Source: Lysinibacillus sphaericus
Lineage (GTDB): Bacteria; Bacillota; Bacilli; Bacillales_A; Planococcaceae
NCBI RefSeq assembly: GCF_006864135.1
Contig: NZ_SADV01000020.1
Coordinates: 1-64,000 of the forward strand
DNA length: 64,000 nt
Direction of reading: 5' to 3'
Both the position numbers and the translations under genes were made by a program. Shown here one piece after another: positions 20,231 through 32,126 of this stretch (positions are counted from its first letter, which is position 1; each line of letters begins with the position of its first letter). A model generated the notes under the pieces. The model was given only the letters and a program-made list of their open reading frames with translations, was not told the origin of the DNA and searched no databases.

Positions 20231-20316
20231 TCCGGCGGATGTCACGGGATCGGAAAGGAGTTCTTTGTGCAAGCACAAAGCCGATTCCGGACGCAATTAT
20301 GCCGAGGCATAATTGA
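20231..20316 (+). repeat. Intergenic repeat, family B, short copy
   Basis: It runs from TCCGGCGGATGTCACGG to a palindrome AATTATGCCGAGGCATAATT. The inner part (GGAAAGGAGTTCTTTGTGC, AAGCACAAAGCCGATTCCGGA) returns inverted at 40.54-40.75 kb. It lies between pcrB and pcrA. Just before it (20190-20215) is a further small hairpin AGCAGGTGT/ACACCTGCT without a T tract. Confidence 0.8.
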
Positions 20317-20344
20317 TAAATAAACGTTTGTAAGGCGGTGCGAA

Positions 20345-22597
20345 ATGGAGCAGTTAACGAAAAACTTATTAGCAGGTATGAACCCTGAGCAGGAAAATGC
20401 GGTTAAAACAACTGAGGGACCACTTCTAATTATGGCGGGTGCTGGATCAGGGAAGACACGTGTATTGACACATCGTATAGCATACTTAGTAATCGAAAAA
20501 GAAGTATACCCATCAAAGATTTTAGCTATCACATTTACAAATAAAGCTGCACGTGAAATGCGTGAGCGTATAGATGGCATACTAGGTAACGGAACTGGCG
20601 AAAGTATGTGGGTATCGACATTCCACTCAATGTGTGTGCGTATTTTGCGACGCAATATTGATCAGCTTGGGATATCACGTAACTTTTCAATTTTAGATTC
20701 TACTGATCAGCTATCAGTTATTAAAAATGTTATGAAGGATGAAAATATTGATACGAAGCGTTTTGAACCTCGTGCGATTTTAAATGCGATTAGTTCAGCA
20801 AAAAACGAATGTAAAACTGCGGACGATTATGCAGGTCAAATCAATGAAAATAATCCTTACGAAAAAACGATTGCCCGTGTTTATAAAGGTTATGAAAAAA
20901 GACTACGCCGCAATCAGTCACTCGATTTTGATGATTTAATTATGACAACTATTACATTATTCAATCGTGTACCAGAAGTGCTTGAATACTATCAAAATAA
21001 ATTCCAATATATTCATGTGGACGAATATCAGGATACAAATAAATCCCAATATTTACTCGTTCAGTTGCTTGCCAAGAAATTTAAAAATATTTGTGTTGTA
21101 GGGGATTCCGACCAATCGATTTATCGTTGGCGTGGTGCAGATATTGGCAATATTCTTTCATTTGAAAAGGATTATCCAAATGCTAAGGCCATTATGCTTG
21201 AGCAAAATTATCGTTCAACACAACGCATCCTACAAGCGGCAAACGACGTCATTCAAAATAATACAACACGTTATCCAAAAGAACTGCGTACAGAAAATGC
21301 AGAAGGTGAAAAAATCGTGTTGTACAAAGCTTATAACGAGCAAGAGGAAGCGCAATTCGTTGTACAAACAATCCAACAGCTTATTCAAAAAGATAATCGT
21401 TCCTTTGATGACTTTGCGATATTATATCGTACAAATGCTCAGTCCCGTGTGATGGAGGAAGTGCTCGTTAAGTCCAATATGGCTTATCAAATAGTTGGTG
21501 GTACTAAGTTCTATGATCGTAAAGAGATTAAGGATTTACTTGCCTACTTACGCCTTATTGCCAATAATGATGATGATTTATCACTCGCACGTATTATTAA
21601 TGAGCCAAAGCGTAGTATCGGTGCAACTTCCTTTGAAAAAATGGCGCGCTATGCGATTGAACAGGAGCGCTCTATTTTTGATGCTATGAATGATCTTGTA
21701 TTCATGGGTCTTTCAGGGAAGGCTGCTAATTCAGCTGAGCAATTTTATGCAATGATTAAAGGCTTTACAGAGATGCAAGAATATTTATCGGTGACAGAAA
21801 TTGTAGAGCAGGTCATTGACAAATCTGGTTATCGAGCAATGCTACAAAATGAAAAGACGATTGAAGCAGAAAGCCGCTTAGAAAATATTGAAGAGTTTTT
21901 ATCAGTAACAAAGGCTTTTGAAGAGCGCAGTGAAGATAAAAGCTTAATTGCCTTTTTAACAGATTTAGCGCTAATTGCAGATATTGATGCACTTGATAAA
22001 GATGACACATCAAAGGGCAACATTATTTTGATGACGATGCATGCTGCAAAGGGCTTAGAATTCCCTATCGTTTTTATCATTGGAATGGAGGAAAATATTT
22101 TCCCACATTCTCGTTCACTTGATGATATGGATGAAATGGAAGAAGAAAGACGATTAATGTATGTCGGCGTGACACGGGCCGAGGAACGTTTATATTTAAC
22201 GAGTGCACAAAGCCGTACGATTTTTGGTCGTTCTAGCTATAATAATGTTTCTCGTTTCTTAGGTGAAATTTCAGAAGATATTACAGAATCAATATCCAAA
22301 GGTGGCTCGAAGCCTGAGGTTCCGTTTGCCTCAAGTAATCGTTCTACAAGTGGCTATCAAAAACGTACACTTGGAGCGGTTCAGAAAACACAGCCTGCAA
22401 CTGCTCGTTTACAAACAACAGGTGGTGACCAATTTGGCTGGAAGGCTGGAGACAAAGCGATCCATAAAAAATGGGGAACAGGTATGGTTGTTAGTGTAAA
22501 AGGTGAGGGTGATAGTACAGAGCTAGATATTGCCTTTCCACAACCTATTGGTATTAAGCGATTACTAGCACAATTTGCACCTATTGAAAAAGGGTAA
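20345..22597 (+). CDS. pcrA: ATP-dependent DNA helicase PcrA (UvrD/Rep family)
   Basis: This is the essential superfamily 1 3'-5' helicase for repair and for clearing replication blocks. The 750-residue protein has all the SF1 motifs: Q-motif NPEQENAV, Walker [11 protein letters not shown], motif Ia [10 protein letters not shown], motif [10 protein letters not shown], motif [18 protein letters not shown], motif [10 protein letters not shown], motif [13 protein letters not shown] and motif [15 protein letters not shown]. The C-terminal Tudor-like segment is also present ([16 protein letters not shown]), which in relatives binds RNA polymerase. It forms an operon with ligA, 14 nt downstream. 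Confidence 0.98.
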   Translation: MEQLTKNLLAGMNPEQENAVKTTEGPLLIMAGAGSGKTRVLTHRIAYLVIEKEVYPSKILAITFTNKAAREMRERIDGILGNGTGESMWVSTFHSMCVRILRRNIDQLGISRNFSILDSTDQLSVIKNVMKDENIDTKRFEPRAILNAISSAKNECKTADDYAGQINENNPYEKTIARVYKGYEKRLRRNQSLDFDDLIMTTITLFNRVPEVLEYYQNKFQYIHVDEYQDTNKSQYLLVQLLAKKFKNICVVGDSDQSIYRWRGADIGNILSFEKDYPNAKAIMLEQNYRSTQRILQAANDVIQNNTTRYPKELRTENAEGEKIVLYKAYNEQEEAQFVVQTIQQLIQKDNRSFDDFAILYRTNAQSRVMEEVLVKSNMAYQIVGGTKFYDRKEIKDLLAYLRLIANNDDDLSLARIINEPKRSIGATSFEKMARYAIEQERSIFDAMNDLVFMGLSGKAANSAEQFYAMIKGFTEMQEYLSVTEIVEQVIDKSGYRAMLQNEKTIEAESRLENIEEFLSVTKAFEERSEDKSLIAFLTDLALIADIDALDKDDTSKGNIILMTMHAAKGLEFPIVFIIGMEENIFPHSRSLDDMDEMEEERRLMYVGVTRAEERLYLTSAQSRTIFGRSSYNNVSRFLGEISEDITESISKGGSKPEVPFASSNRSTSGYQKRTLGAVQKTQPATARLQTTGGDQFGWKAGDKAIHKKWGTGMVVSVKGEGDSTELDIAFPQPIGIKRLLAQFAPIEKG

Positions 22598-22611
22598 GCG
22601 GAGGAACTTAA

Positions 22612-24618
<2,007 letters not shown>

Positions 24619-24665
24619 AGGATAGTAGTGAAGATAAGTATGATGAATTGTCTTAGCCACTTGGT

Positions 24666-24702
24666 GGAACGTAGAGGCATTTTTTAAATGTCTCTACGTT
24701 CC
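24666..24702. other. 17-bp hairpin between ligA and camS
   Basis: GGAACGTAGAGGCATTT pairs with AAATGTCTCTACGTTCC (one G-U pair) around a TTT loop. No T tract follows on either strand, so it is not a standard terminator. It may end ligA mRNA by another route or protect an RNA end. Confidence 0.6.
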
Positions 24703-24764
24703 AAGGTAGGGTATGAACAATTCTTCGAGCACAATTTGATTTACAGTAAAGGAGTACAAAAATA

Positions 24765-25898
24765 ATGAAGTCATTTCGACTCATTCCAGCAATTGTCGCT
24801 GCTGCAATGCTAGTCGGCTGTGTGCCTTCTAATAAGAAGGAAACAGAGCTTACACAGGAGACGCAACAGGAAAAAGCGGAAACAACGATTATTCCAAGCA
24901 TACAGATTGATGATTCATACTATAGAACGCTAACACCTTATAAACAAAGTGCTAGCAGAGGATTAGTAGTTTCAAATATCTTTACGAAATATGATATGAA
25001 GGAAGTAGAAACAGGTTTAATGCGTCTTTCCCAAAATGAGTTTGACACAGAAAACTACTTCTTCCAAGAGGGGCAGTATTTAGCTGAAAGCACAGTGACA
25101 GATTGGCTTGCACGTAGTTCACAAACGAAGGATGGTTTAAATCCTCCAACGACGGACTCAATGCCAGCAGAAGAACGTGCAACTAAGGCCCCAATCTATT
25201 TATCACATATTGTTGAGCAAAATTATTTAACAAAAACTAGTGATAATAAAGTGAAATTAGGCGGTATTTCGATAGGACTTTCCTTAAACTCTATTTATTA
25301 TTATCAAAAAGAAAAATATGGAGAGTACTATGAGGAACCAATTCCGGAGGCAAAACTCGTTGAGCAAGGAAAGAAAATGGCCGCTGAAATTGTGTCCCGC
25401 TTAAGAACTCGTGATGAATTGAAAGATATACCGATTGTAGTAGGCTTGTTTAAACAAAAAGCTCGCAATGATATTATTCCAGGAACGTATTTTAACTATG
25501 GCGTAGCAAAAGCAGGACAAAACGACGTAGCTGATTGGAAAGGTATTGACGAAGAATATGTACTATTCCCAACTAGTGAATCACAGGATGTATACAGGGA
25601 TGTTAGCAATAACTTTAAGAATTTTAAACAAGATGTAGATAAATACTTTTCTAATTATACTAGTGTAATAGGAACAGGCTTCTATCAAAATAAAAAAATT
25701 CAAAAGCTAACGATTGAAGTGCCAATCCAATTTTACGGCAAGTCTGAAATTATAGGATTTACTCAATATTTAACAGGTGTTCTGATCAATCAATTTGATA
25801 ACATCAATGTTGAAGTAAATATTACCTCAATAAACGGTCCAGAGGCATTGATCGTTAAGAATGCCAGCGAAAAGGAACCATACGTCCATATCTATTAA
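24765..25898 (+). CDS. camS: CamS family sex-pheromone lipoprotein
   Basis: The 377-residue protein has a lipoprotein signal (MKSFRLIPAIVAAAMLVGC, lipobox Cys19), so it should be anchored on the outer face of the membrane. The mature part is the CamS domain, known in staphylococci and enterococci because its signal peptide yields a sex-pheromone peptide; whether this occurs here is not known. AAAGGAG precedes the start. In B. subtilis the relative YerH also follows ligA. It is followed by its own terminator and a long tandem repeat. Confidence 0.92.
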   Translation: MKSFRLIPAIVAAAMLVGCVPSNKKETELTQETQQEKAETTIIPSIQIDDSYYRTLTPYKQSASRGLVVSNIFTKYDMKEVETGLMRLSQNEFDTENYFFQEGQYLAESTVTDWLARSSQTKDGLNPPTTDSMPAEERATKAPIYLSHIVEQNYLTKTSDNKVKLGGISIGLSLNSIYYYQKEKYGEYYEEPIPEAKLVEQGKKMAAEIVSRLRTRDELKDIPIVVGLFKQKARNDIIPGTYFNYGVAKAGQNDVADWKGIDEEYVLFPTSESQDVYRDVSNNFKNFKQDVDKYFSNYTSVIGTGFYQNKKIQKLTIEVPIQFYGKSEIIGFTQYLTGVLINQFDNINVEVNITSINGPEALIVKNASEKEPYVHIY

Positions 25899-25900
25899 CA

Positions 25901-25932
25901 TATAGTCAGCCTCGTGCTGACTATATTTTTTT
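25901..25932 (+). terminator. Intrinsic terminator of camS
   Basis: A perfect 10-bp stem TATAGTCAGC/GCTGACTATA with loop CTCGT and a run of seven T residues. Confidence 0.95.
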
Positions 25933-25963
25933 GTGGGAAGAAAAATGAAGAATTAATCAGAAG

Positions 25964-26478
25964 GATGGATAGGCTCTTTAGAGTGACGGATAGAGAGTAA
26001 AAGCTAAGGAAAGTTTCCTAGGATCGACGAATAGAAGAAAAGGCGACGGATAGCCCAGCCAAAGTGACGGATAAAAAAGCGAAAGCGACGGAAGGGTTCC
26101 CCGGATCGACGGATAAAGTCTTCGAAATGACGGAAAGAAACAAGGGCGACGGATAGCCCATCGGAAGTGACGGATAAAAAAGCGAAAGCGACGGAAAGAT
26201 TCCCCGGATCGACGGATAAAGTCTTTGAAACGACGGAAAGAAACAAGGCCGACGGATAGCCCATCGGAAGTGACGGATAAAAAAGCGAAAGCGACGGAAA
26301 GATTCCCCGGAGCGATGGATAAAGTCTTCGAAATGACGGAAAGAAACAAGGCCGACGGATAGCCCATCGGAAGTGACGGATAAAAAAGCGAAAGCGACGG
26401 AAGGATTCCTCGGATCGACGGATAAAGTCTTCGAAACGAAGGAAAGCCTTCGAAACGACGGAAAGCCTCTTGACCCGA
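25964..26478. repeat. 103-bp higher-order tandem repeat built from about 21-bp units
   Basis: The mark GTGACGGATAAAAAAGCG recurs with its GACGG at 26066, 26169, 26272 and 26375, an exact 103-bp period. Each 103-bp unit consists of five sub-units of 21, 21, 21, 19 and 21 bp, each starting GACGGA(T/A)A. The last part (26430-26470) degenerates into short GAAACGACGGAAAGCCT copies. Because 103 is not a multiple of 3 and the unit lacks minus-strand stops, all three minus frames stay open for about 170 codons; these are not considered genes. There are no spacers, so it is not CRISPR. The gap between camS and gatC is filled by this array; nothing else is seen at 26480-26700. Confidence 0.95.
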
Positions 26479-26720
26479 GATCCGAGAGCACGGCACACAA
26501 TCCATGCCCTACTCCCGAAAAGCAGAGTCTATATGAAGGACTTGAAAGGCGGTCCATAAAGACAACACTTCGTCATAGTAGTGAAAGTTTCTTTATTTTT
26601 GGTGAAAGTTGTGATTTTTAATATGAAAAATGTTATGATAATTTGCATGGTTAACTTTATTCAACCCTATTGTCATCGACAAAAACAATGAATTGAGTGA
26701 GTATTCGGAGGTGTGGAAAA

Positions 26721-27008
26721 ATGGCGAAATTAACAAAAGAAGAAGTTAAACACGTTGCAAATTTAGCACGTCTTGCAATTACGGAAGAGGAAGCAGAGAA
26801 ATTTGCTGAACAGCTTGGTAAAATTACAGACTTCGCAGAGCAATTAAACGAGTTAGATACAACGAATGTTGAACCAACAACTCATGTTTTACCACTAGTA
26901 AACGTAATGCGTGAAGATGTGGCAACAAAAGGCTTAGACCGTGAAGTAATGATGTTAAACGTAAAAGAACAAGAAGATGGTCAAGTAAAAGTACCAGCTA
27001 TCATGTAA
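26721..27008 (+). CDS. gatC: Asp/Glu-tRNA amidotransferase subunit C
   Basis: This small subunit wraps GatA and GatB and stabilises the complex. I start it at ATG 26721 (95 residues) behind CGGAGGTG, giving [20 protein letters not shown] as in the family. A 5' extension from 26697 has no ribosome site. The C-terminal part ([17 protein letters not shown], here [16 protein letters not shown]) is standard. It is followed 24 nt later by gatA. Confidence 0.97.
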   Translation: MAKLTKEEVKHVANLARLAITEEEAEKFAEQLGKITDFAEQLNELDTTNVEPTTHVLPLVNVMREDVATKGLDREVMMLNVKEQEDGQVKVPAIM

Positions 27009-27032
27009 TACTAAAACATAGGAGGATTCCTC

Positions 27033-28496
27033 ATGACGTTATTTGAACGTTCAGCAAAGGAGCTACAAGCTGACATTAAAGCGGGTAAGCTAACAATCGC
27101 TGATTTAACAAAAGAAGCATACGAACGTGTGGCAAAGCTTGACGGCGATGTACAAGCTTTCCTTGCTTCAAACGAAGAAAAAGCAACTGCACAAGCAGTT
27201 GAAATGGACAAAGTGCCATTTGAAGAGCGTGGACCACTTTTCGGTCTCCCTATCGGTGTTAAAGACAACATCGTGACAGAAGGTTTAGAAACAACTTGTG
27301 CTTCTAAAATTCTAGAAGGCTTTATGCCAATTTACGATGCAACAGTAGTTAAAAAGCTACGTGAAGCTGGTATGGTCACTATCGGTAAATTAAACATGGA
27401 CGAGTTTGCAATGGGTTCTTCAAATGAAAACTCGTACTATAAAACAACAAAAAATCCATGGAACTTAAACCATGTACCGGGTGGATCTTCAGGTGCGTCT
27501 GCAGCGGCAGTAGCAGCAGGTGAAGTACCATTCTCACTTGGTTCTGATACAGGTGGTTCAATCCGTCAACCAGCAGCATATTGCGGTGTTGTAGGGATGA
27601 AACCTACATATGGTCGTGTATCTCGCTTTGGTTTAGTTGCATTTGCATCTTCTTTAGATCAAATCGGGCCAATTACTCGTAATGTTGAAGACAACGCTCT
27701 TTTACTTGAAGCAATTGCAGGATTAGATCCAAACGATTCAACTTCTGCAAACGTTGAAGTTCCAAACTACGTAGCAGCACTTACAGGTGACGTAAAAGGC
27801 TTACGTATCGCTGTGCCAAAAGAGTTCCTTGGTGAAGGTGTTGGCGAAGCAGCACGCCAATCAGTTCTTAAAGCATTAGAAGTATTAAAAGGCTTAGGTG
27901 CTACAGTAGAAGAAGTATCACTTCCTCATTCGAAATACGCACTTGCAGCATACTATATTCTTTCTTCTTCAGAAGCGTCTTCTAACCTTTCTCGTTTTGA
28001 TGGTATCCGTTATGGTTTCCGTGCAGAAAATGTTAATAATTTGATGGACCTTTATAAAGAAACACGCGCACAAGGCTTTGGTGATGAAGTAAAACGTCGT
28101 ATCATGCTTGGGACTTACTCATTAAGCGCAGGTACGTATGATGCTTACTACAAAAAAGCGCAACAAGCACGTACACTTATCAAAGCAGACTATGACAAAG
28201 TATTTGAAGACTTTGATGTAATCATTGGACCAACTTCTCCAACACCAGCATTTAAAATTGGTGAAAACGTTAATGATCCAATGACGATGTACGCAAATGA
28301 TATTTTAACAATTCCTATGAACTTAGCTGGTGTTCCAGCCATTTCAATTCCATGTGGCTTTGAAAATGAACTGCCATTAGGCTTACAAATTATCGGTAAA
28401 TATTTCGATGAAGCAACAATTTACCGTGTAGCTCATGCTTTTGAACAAGCAACGGAGTTCCATAAACAAGTTCCTCAAATTTGGGAGGGAAAATAA
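27033..28496 (+). CDS. gatA: Asp/Glu-tRNA amidotransferase subunit A (amidase)
   Basis: It releases ammonia from glutamine for amidation of Glu-tRNA(Gln). The 487-residue protein carries the amidase signature: catalytic Lys in PIGVKDNI (near 79), and the Ser-cisSer-Lys triad completed in [17 protein letters not shown] and [25 protein letters not shown] precedes the ATG. It is coupled to gatB, whose ribosome site (GGGAGGG) lies in the gatA end. Confidence 0.98.
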   Translation: MTLFERSAKELQADIKAGKLTIADLTKEAYERVAKLDGDVQAFLASNEEKATAQAVEMDKVPFEERGPLFGLPIGVKDNIVTEGLETTCASKILEGFMPIYDATVVKKLREAGMVTIGKLNMDEFAMGSSNENSYYKTTKNPWNLNHVPGGSSGASAAAVAAGEVPFSLGSDTGGSIRQPAAYCGVVGMKPTYGRVSRFGLVAFASSLDQIGPITRNVEDNALLLEAIAGLDPNDSTSANVEVPNYVAALTGDVKGLRIAVPKEFLGEGVGEAARQSVLKALEVLKGLGATVEEVSLPHSKYALAAYYILSSSEASSNLSRFDGIRYGFRAENVNNLMDLYKETRAQGFGDEVKRRIMLGTYSLSAGTYDAYYKKAQQARTLIKADYDKVFEDFDVIIGPTSPTPAFKIGENVNDPMTMYANDILTIPMNLAGVPAISIPCGFENELPLGLQIIGKYFDEATIYRVAHAFEQATEFHKQVPQIWEGK

Positions 28497-28497
28497 C

Positions 28498-29925
28498 ATG
28501 AACTTTGAAACAGTCATTGGTTTAGAAGTACACGTTGAGTTAAAAACGAACTCAAAAATCTTCTCATCAGCACCAGCTCATTTCGGTGCTGAACCAAATA
28601 CAAATACTACAGTTATCGACCTAGGCTATCCTGGTGTCCTTCCTGTACTTAATAAAAATGTTGTAGATTTCGCAATGCGTGCAGCACTTGCACTAAACAT
28701 GGAAATCGAACAAGAAACAAAATTTGACCGTAAAAACTACTTCTATCCAGATAATCCGAAAGCTTATCAAATTTCTCAATTCGATAAACCAATCGGTAAA
28801 AATGGCTGGGTTGATATCGAAGTAGATGGTTACACAAAACGTATTGGTATTACACGTCTTCATATGGAAGAAGATGCTGGTAAACTGTCTCACAGTGGCG
28901 ACCACTCTTTAGTTGACTTTAACCGTCAAGGTACACCACTTGTAGAAATCGTTTCTGAGCCAGATATTCGCACACCAAACGAAGCGTATGCGTATCTTGA
29001 AAAAATAAAATCAATCATCCAATATTCAGATGTTTCAGACTGTAAAATGGAAGAAGGTTCACTTCGTTGTGACGCCAACATTTCACTTCGTCCATATGGT
29101 CAAGAAGAATTTGGTACAAAGACAGAGCTTAAAAACCTTAACTCTTTCAACTATGTTCGCCGTGGTTTAGAGCATGAGGAATTACGTCAAGCTGATGTTC
29201 TTCTTTCAGGTGGGGAAATTGAGCAAGAAACTCGTCGCTTCGATGAAAAAACAGGTAAAACAATTCTTATGCGTGTGAAAGAAGGAACAGATGATTATCG
29301 TTACTTCCCAGAGCCAGACTTAGTTCGTCTATCAATCGATGATGAGTGGTTAGAACGAGTAAAATCAGAAATTCCAGAGCTTCCAGATGCTCGTAAAAAG
29401 CGCTATGTTGAAGAATTAGGCTTAACACCATATGATGCAGGAGTTCTTGTTATTTCAAAAGAAATCTCAGACTTCTTCGAGGCTATGGTAGTTAAAGGTG
29501 CAGATGCAAAGCTTTCAGCAAACTGGCTTATGGGTGATGTTTCTGCATACTTAAATGCAGAACAAAAAGATCTTAAAAATACTGCATTAACGCCAGAAAA
29601 CCTTGCGGAAATGGTGAAATTAATCACGGACGGTACAATTTCTTCTAAAATCGGTAAAAAAGTATTTGCTGAATTAGTAGAAAATGGCGGTTCCGCAGCA
29701 GAAATCGTTAAAGCAAAAGGTTTAGTTCAAATTTCTGATGAAGGTGCATTACTTGCTATCGTTACAGAAGTTCTAGACAACAATGCACAATCAATTGAAG
29801 ACTTCAAAAACGGTAAGGATCGCGCTATCGGCTTCTTAGTTGGTCAAATTATGAAAGCTACTAAAGGTCAAGCGAACCCACCAATGGTCAATAAATTATT
29901 ACAACAAGAAATTGCGAAACGTTAA
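28498..29925 (+). CDS. gatB: Asp/Glu-tRNA amidotransferase subunit B
   Basis: It binds and phosphorylates the mischarged tRNA and adds ammonia channelled from GatA. The start is ATG 28498 (475 residues, [17 protein letters not shown]), 1 nt after the gatA stop, with GGGAGGG before it. Family marks are [46 protein letters not shown] and the C-terminal YqeY-like tail domain (about 325-475). The longer start at 28435 overlaps gatA and is not needed. Confidence 0.98.
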   Translation: MNFETVIGLEVHVELKTNSKIFSSAPAHFGAEPNTNTTVIDLGYPGVLPVLNKNVVDFAMRAALALNMEIEQETKFDRKNYFYPDNPKAYQISQFDKPIGKNGWVDIEVDGYTKRIGITRLHMEEDAGKLSHSGDHSLVDFNRQGTPLVEIVSEPDIRTPNEAYAYLEKIKSIIQYSDVSDCKMEEGSLRCDANISLRPYGQEEFGTKTELKNLNSFNYVRRGLEHEELRQADVLLSGGEIEQETRRFDEKTGKTILMRVKEGTDDYRYFPEPDLVRLSIDDEWLERVKSEIPELPDARKKRYVEELGLTPYDAGVLVISKEISDFFEAMVVKGADAKLSANWLMGDVSAYLNAEQKDLKNTALTPENLAEMVKLITDGTISSKIGKKVFAELVENGGSAAEIVKAKGLVQISDEGALLAIVTEVLDNNAQSIEDFKNGKDRAIGFLVGQIMKATKGQANPPMVNKLLQQEIAKR

Positions 29926-29940
29926 TTGCAATTATTATAG

Positions 29941-29980
29941 AAGGCCAAGAGAGCAAATTCGTTTTCTTGGCTTTTTATTT
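29941..29980 (+). terminator. Intrinsic terminator of gatCAB
   Basis: A 7-bp stem GCCAAGA/TCTTGGC with a 14-nt loop is followed by TTTTTATTTT. Confidence 0.85.
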
Positions 29981-30164
29981 TAAAAAATATACATACGAAA
30001 GACTCTTTGGGGTATCTATACAAGATAAATGCCTTACCGAGCAAAACGATATTTGCTGTAAATCGACACTGAAAAATACCAAATTAACACTTAATAGTTG
30101 TCTTCAAAGAGTATTCATAGCAAAATATAGTATAGAACATGATATAACTTTAGGAGGTCAATCA

Positions 30165-30725
30165 ATGAAAACTGAACAACAATATTTCGATGATGCGATT
30201 TCGATTCAACAATATATGGATAATATGACGACATTAAAAGAGGAAAGCTTCCGTATTTATGATGGCTTCGAAGTGTCACTAAACGATGGTTTTATCGAAC
30301 TACTAAAGGACAAGCAACCAAAAATTTTAACAATTACTGAGGATTGGTGCGGGGACGCAATGTTAAACAATCCAGTTATTCGTCGAGTTGCAGAGGCAGC
30401 AGGGTTAGAAATGCGCGCAGTACTACGTGATGCTGATACAGATTTAATTGATCGCTATTTAACAAACGGTGGCCGTGCAATTCCAGTTTATATTTTATTA
30501 GATGATGCTGGGCAGGTTGTTGGAAAATGGGGACCGCGTGCACCAGAATTACAGGAACTAGTAGTGAGTAAGCGAGCTACTTTACCTGATAAAGAAGATC
30601 CTACATTTGAAGATGCACAAAAAGCACTATATGCTGAAATTCGTGAAGAGAATATTACGAATAAAGCATATTGGACATTTGTCTATGAGGATTTTAAAAA
30701 GCAAGTAACAGCTGCATTACAATAA
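30165..30725 (+). CDS. Thioredoxin-like protein with a single-Cys WCGDAM site
   Basis: I start it at ATG 30165 (186 residues) behind TAGGAGGTC; the longer frame from 29967 runs through the gatB terminator and is rejected. The fold is thioredoxin-like: beta strand PKILTITED, then WCGDAM (residues 61-66) where CxxC normally stands, and a cis-Pro loop GRAIPVYILLD near residue 110. Only one active-site Cys is present, so it cannot act as a classical disulfide reductase by the two-Cys mechanism. Function is open. It appears to be a single-gene unit. Confidence 0.85.
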   Translation: MKTEQQYFDDAISIQQYMDNMTTLKEESFRIYDGFEVSLNDGFIELLKDKQPKILTITEDWCGDAMLNNPVIRRVAEAAGLEMRAVLRDADTDLIDRYLTNGGRAIPVYILLDDAGQVVGKWGPRAPELQELVVSKRATLPDKEDPTFEDAQKALYAEIREENITNKAYWTFVYEDFKKQVTAALQ

Positions 30726-30859
30726 TTATAAATCGTAAGGCTGCATGTCAGAGAATAAGGACATGCCTTACTTTTGTTGACTATTGGAAGCTTAATGCAA
30801 CATTTAAACGAATAGTTCGTTGAAAGAAATAGAATCTTATGAAGCAAAGAAGGTATGTT

Positions 30860-31774
30860 ATGAAACGAGCAAGAATCATTTATAATCCTACATCTGGGCG
30901 TGAAGCGTTTAAAAAGCATCTACCAGAAGTATTGGCAAAATTAGAGGTAGCAGGCTATGAGACATCTTGTCACGCAACAACCTGTGAAGGCGATGCAACC
31001 ATTGCAGCAAAAAATGCAGTTGAACGTGGCTTTGATATCATCATTGCAGTTGGTGGAGATGGCACATTAAATGAAGTTGTTTCAGGCGTGAGTTCATTTG
31101 AGAACCGCCCGAAAGTAGGTTTAATTCCGATGGGCACTACGAATGACTTTGCCCGTGCCGTGCATATTCCGCGAAATATTGAAGCTGCAGTTGACATCAT
31201 TATTAAAGGCGAAACGTTGCCGGTTGATGTTGGTTTATTAAATGGGGAACGCTATTTCATCAATATTGCCGCTGGCGGACGTATTACAGAGTTAACTTAT
31301 GAAGTGCCAAGTAAAATGAAAACAATGCTAGGACAGCTAGCTTATTACGTAAAAGCAGTAGAAATGATCCCATCAATTAAAGCTTCCCATATGCGTATCG
31401 AATATGATGGCGAAGTGTTTGATGGGGATGCCATGATGTTTTTATGCGGCTTAACAAATTCAGTGGGTGGCTTTGAAAAGCTAGCACCTGATGCAAGTAT
31501 TAATGATGGCTACTTTACTTTATTAGTATTGAAAAAAGTAAGCTTACCTGAATTTATTCAGCTTGCTGCAATGGCATTAAGAGGCGAGCATTTGAATGAT
31601 GATCGTGTAATTTATAAAAAGGCAAGTGTCGTAAAAGTATCTACTGAAGATGAAATACATTTAAACTTAGATGGTGAGTATGGTGGAGATGCGCCTGCTA
31701 CATTTGAAAACTTAAAGCGCCATATTGAGATTTTTGTTCCACTAGCAGATATTCGTGAAGAAGACCGTATGTAA
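30860..31774 (+). CDS. dgkB: Diacylglycerol kinase (lipid kinase, YerQ type)
   Basis: It phosphorylates diacylglycerol released during lipoteichoic acid synthesis and returns it to phospholipid. The start is ATG 30860 (304 residues, MKRARIIYNPTSGREAFKK) with AAGAAGG upstream. The ATP motif is AVGGDGTLNEVV (near 65), then GLIPMGTTNDFARA, and the C-terminal NLDGEYGGDAPATFE metal/lipid domain. The order gatCAB-dgkB-rlmCD is that of B. subtilis. Confidence 0.95.
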   Translation: MKRARIIYNPTSGREAFKKHLPEVLAKLEVAGYETSCHATTCEGDATIAAKNAVERGFDIIIAVGGDGTLNEVVSGVSSFENRPKVGLIPMGTTNDFARAVHIPRNIEAAVDIIIKGETLPVDVGLLNGERYFINIAAGGRITELTYEVPSKMKTMLGQLAYYVKAVEMIPSIKASHMRIEYDGEVFDGDAMMFLCGLTNSVGGFEKLAPDASINDGYFTLLVLKKVSLPEFIQLAAMALRGEHLNDDRVIYKKASVVKVSTEDEIHLNLDGEYGGDAPATFENLKRHIEIFVPLADIREEDRM

Positions 31775-31816
31775 TAAACATAAGAAGAGCTCTGCTTAAT
31801 TTAAGGTGAGAGCCTT

Positions 31817-31911
31817 ATCACCAAAAGTTGGGGATGACCTTTGTTAAGTGGCTGGACGCCCCAGCAAAGCGTCCAGCCGGAACGAAAATCAAGCACATGT
31901 TTTGATGATGA
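31817..31911 (+). repeat. Intergenic repeat, family A, minimal copy 4
   Basis: This short copy keeps both ends (ATCACCAAAAGTTGGGGATGAC and AATCAAGCACATGTTTTGATGATGA) and a central hairpin GGCTGGACGC/GCGTCCAGCC. It looks like an internally deleted element of about 95 bp. Confidence 0.8.
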
Positions 31912-31967
31912 TTCATATTAATGGATTTATCTCCATATATATGAATATTTTCATCCTTTAATTGGTA

Positions 31968-31985
31968 TTGTGAATGAATTAAGAA
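31968..31985. promoter_or_regulatory. Possible Rex-like half-palindrome upstream of cyd
   Basis: TTGTGA-N6-TAAGAA resembles the Rex site TTGTGA-N6-TCACAA in the left half only (10 of 12 consensus positions overall). Cyd genes are known Rex targets in Bacillales, which is why I note it. The match is weak. Confidence 0.25.
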
Positions 31986-32027
31986 AAATGTTTGGCAAAT
32001 GTGCGTATATTACTTGAACAAAATTTG

Positions 32028-32075
32028 AAACCTTTATAATAGGCCGAAATTCCGGTCCATTATAAAGGTTTTTTT
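32028..32075 (+). terminator. Strong intrinsic terminator in the cyd upstream region
   Basis: A 13-bp perfect stem AAACCTTTATAAT/ATTATAAAGGTTT with an inner AGGCCGAAATTCCGGTCC loop that can itself fold, followed by TTTTTT. It lies 50 nt upstream of the first cyd ORF. It either ends upstream transcripts or attenuates the cyd operon. Confidence 0.9.
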
Positions 32076-32126
32076 CGTTGCAATAGTGGAAAATGGGGTA
32101 GAGATAAGGGAAAGGAAGTGTTGCCT

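Noticed and set aside
25964-26478. CRISPR array or a coding repeat on the plus strand
   Set aside because: The inner units are all related, with no unique spacers; plus-strand frames carry many stops.
25978-26557. Three overlapping minus-strand ORFs of 164-179 codons in the tandem repeat
   Set aside because: They are the same 103-bp unit read in three frames, without ribosome sites or known likeness; the repeat explains them.
29967-30164. 66-codon extension of the thioredoxin-like gene
   Set aside because: It starts within the gatB terminator and has no family likeness; TAGGAGG precedes ATG 30165.
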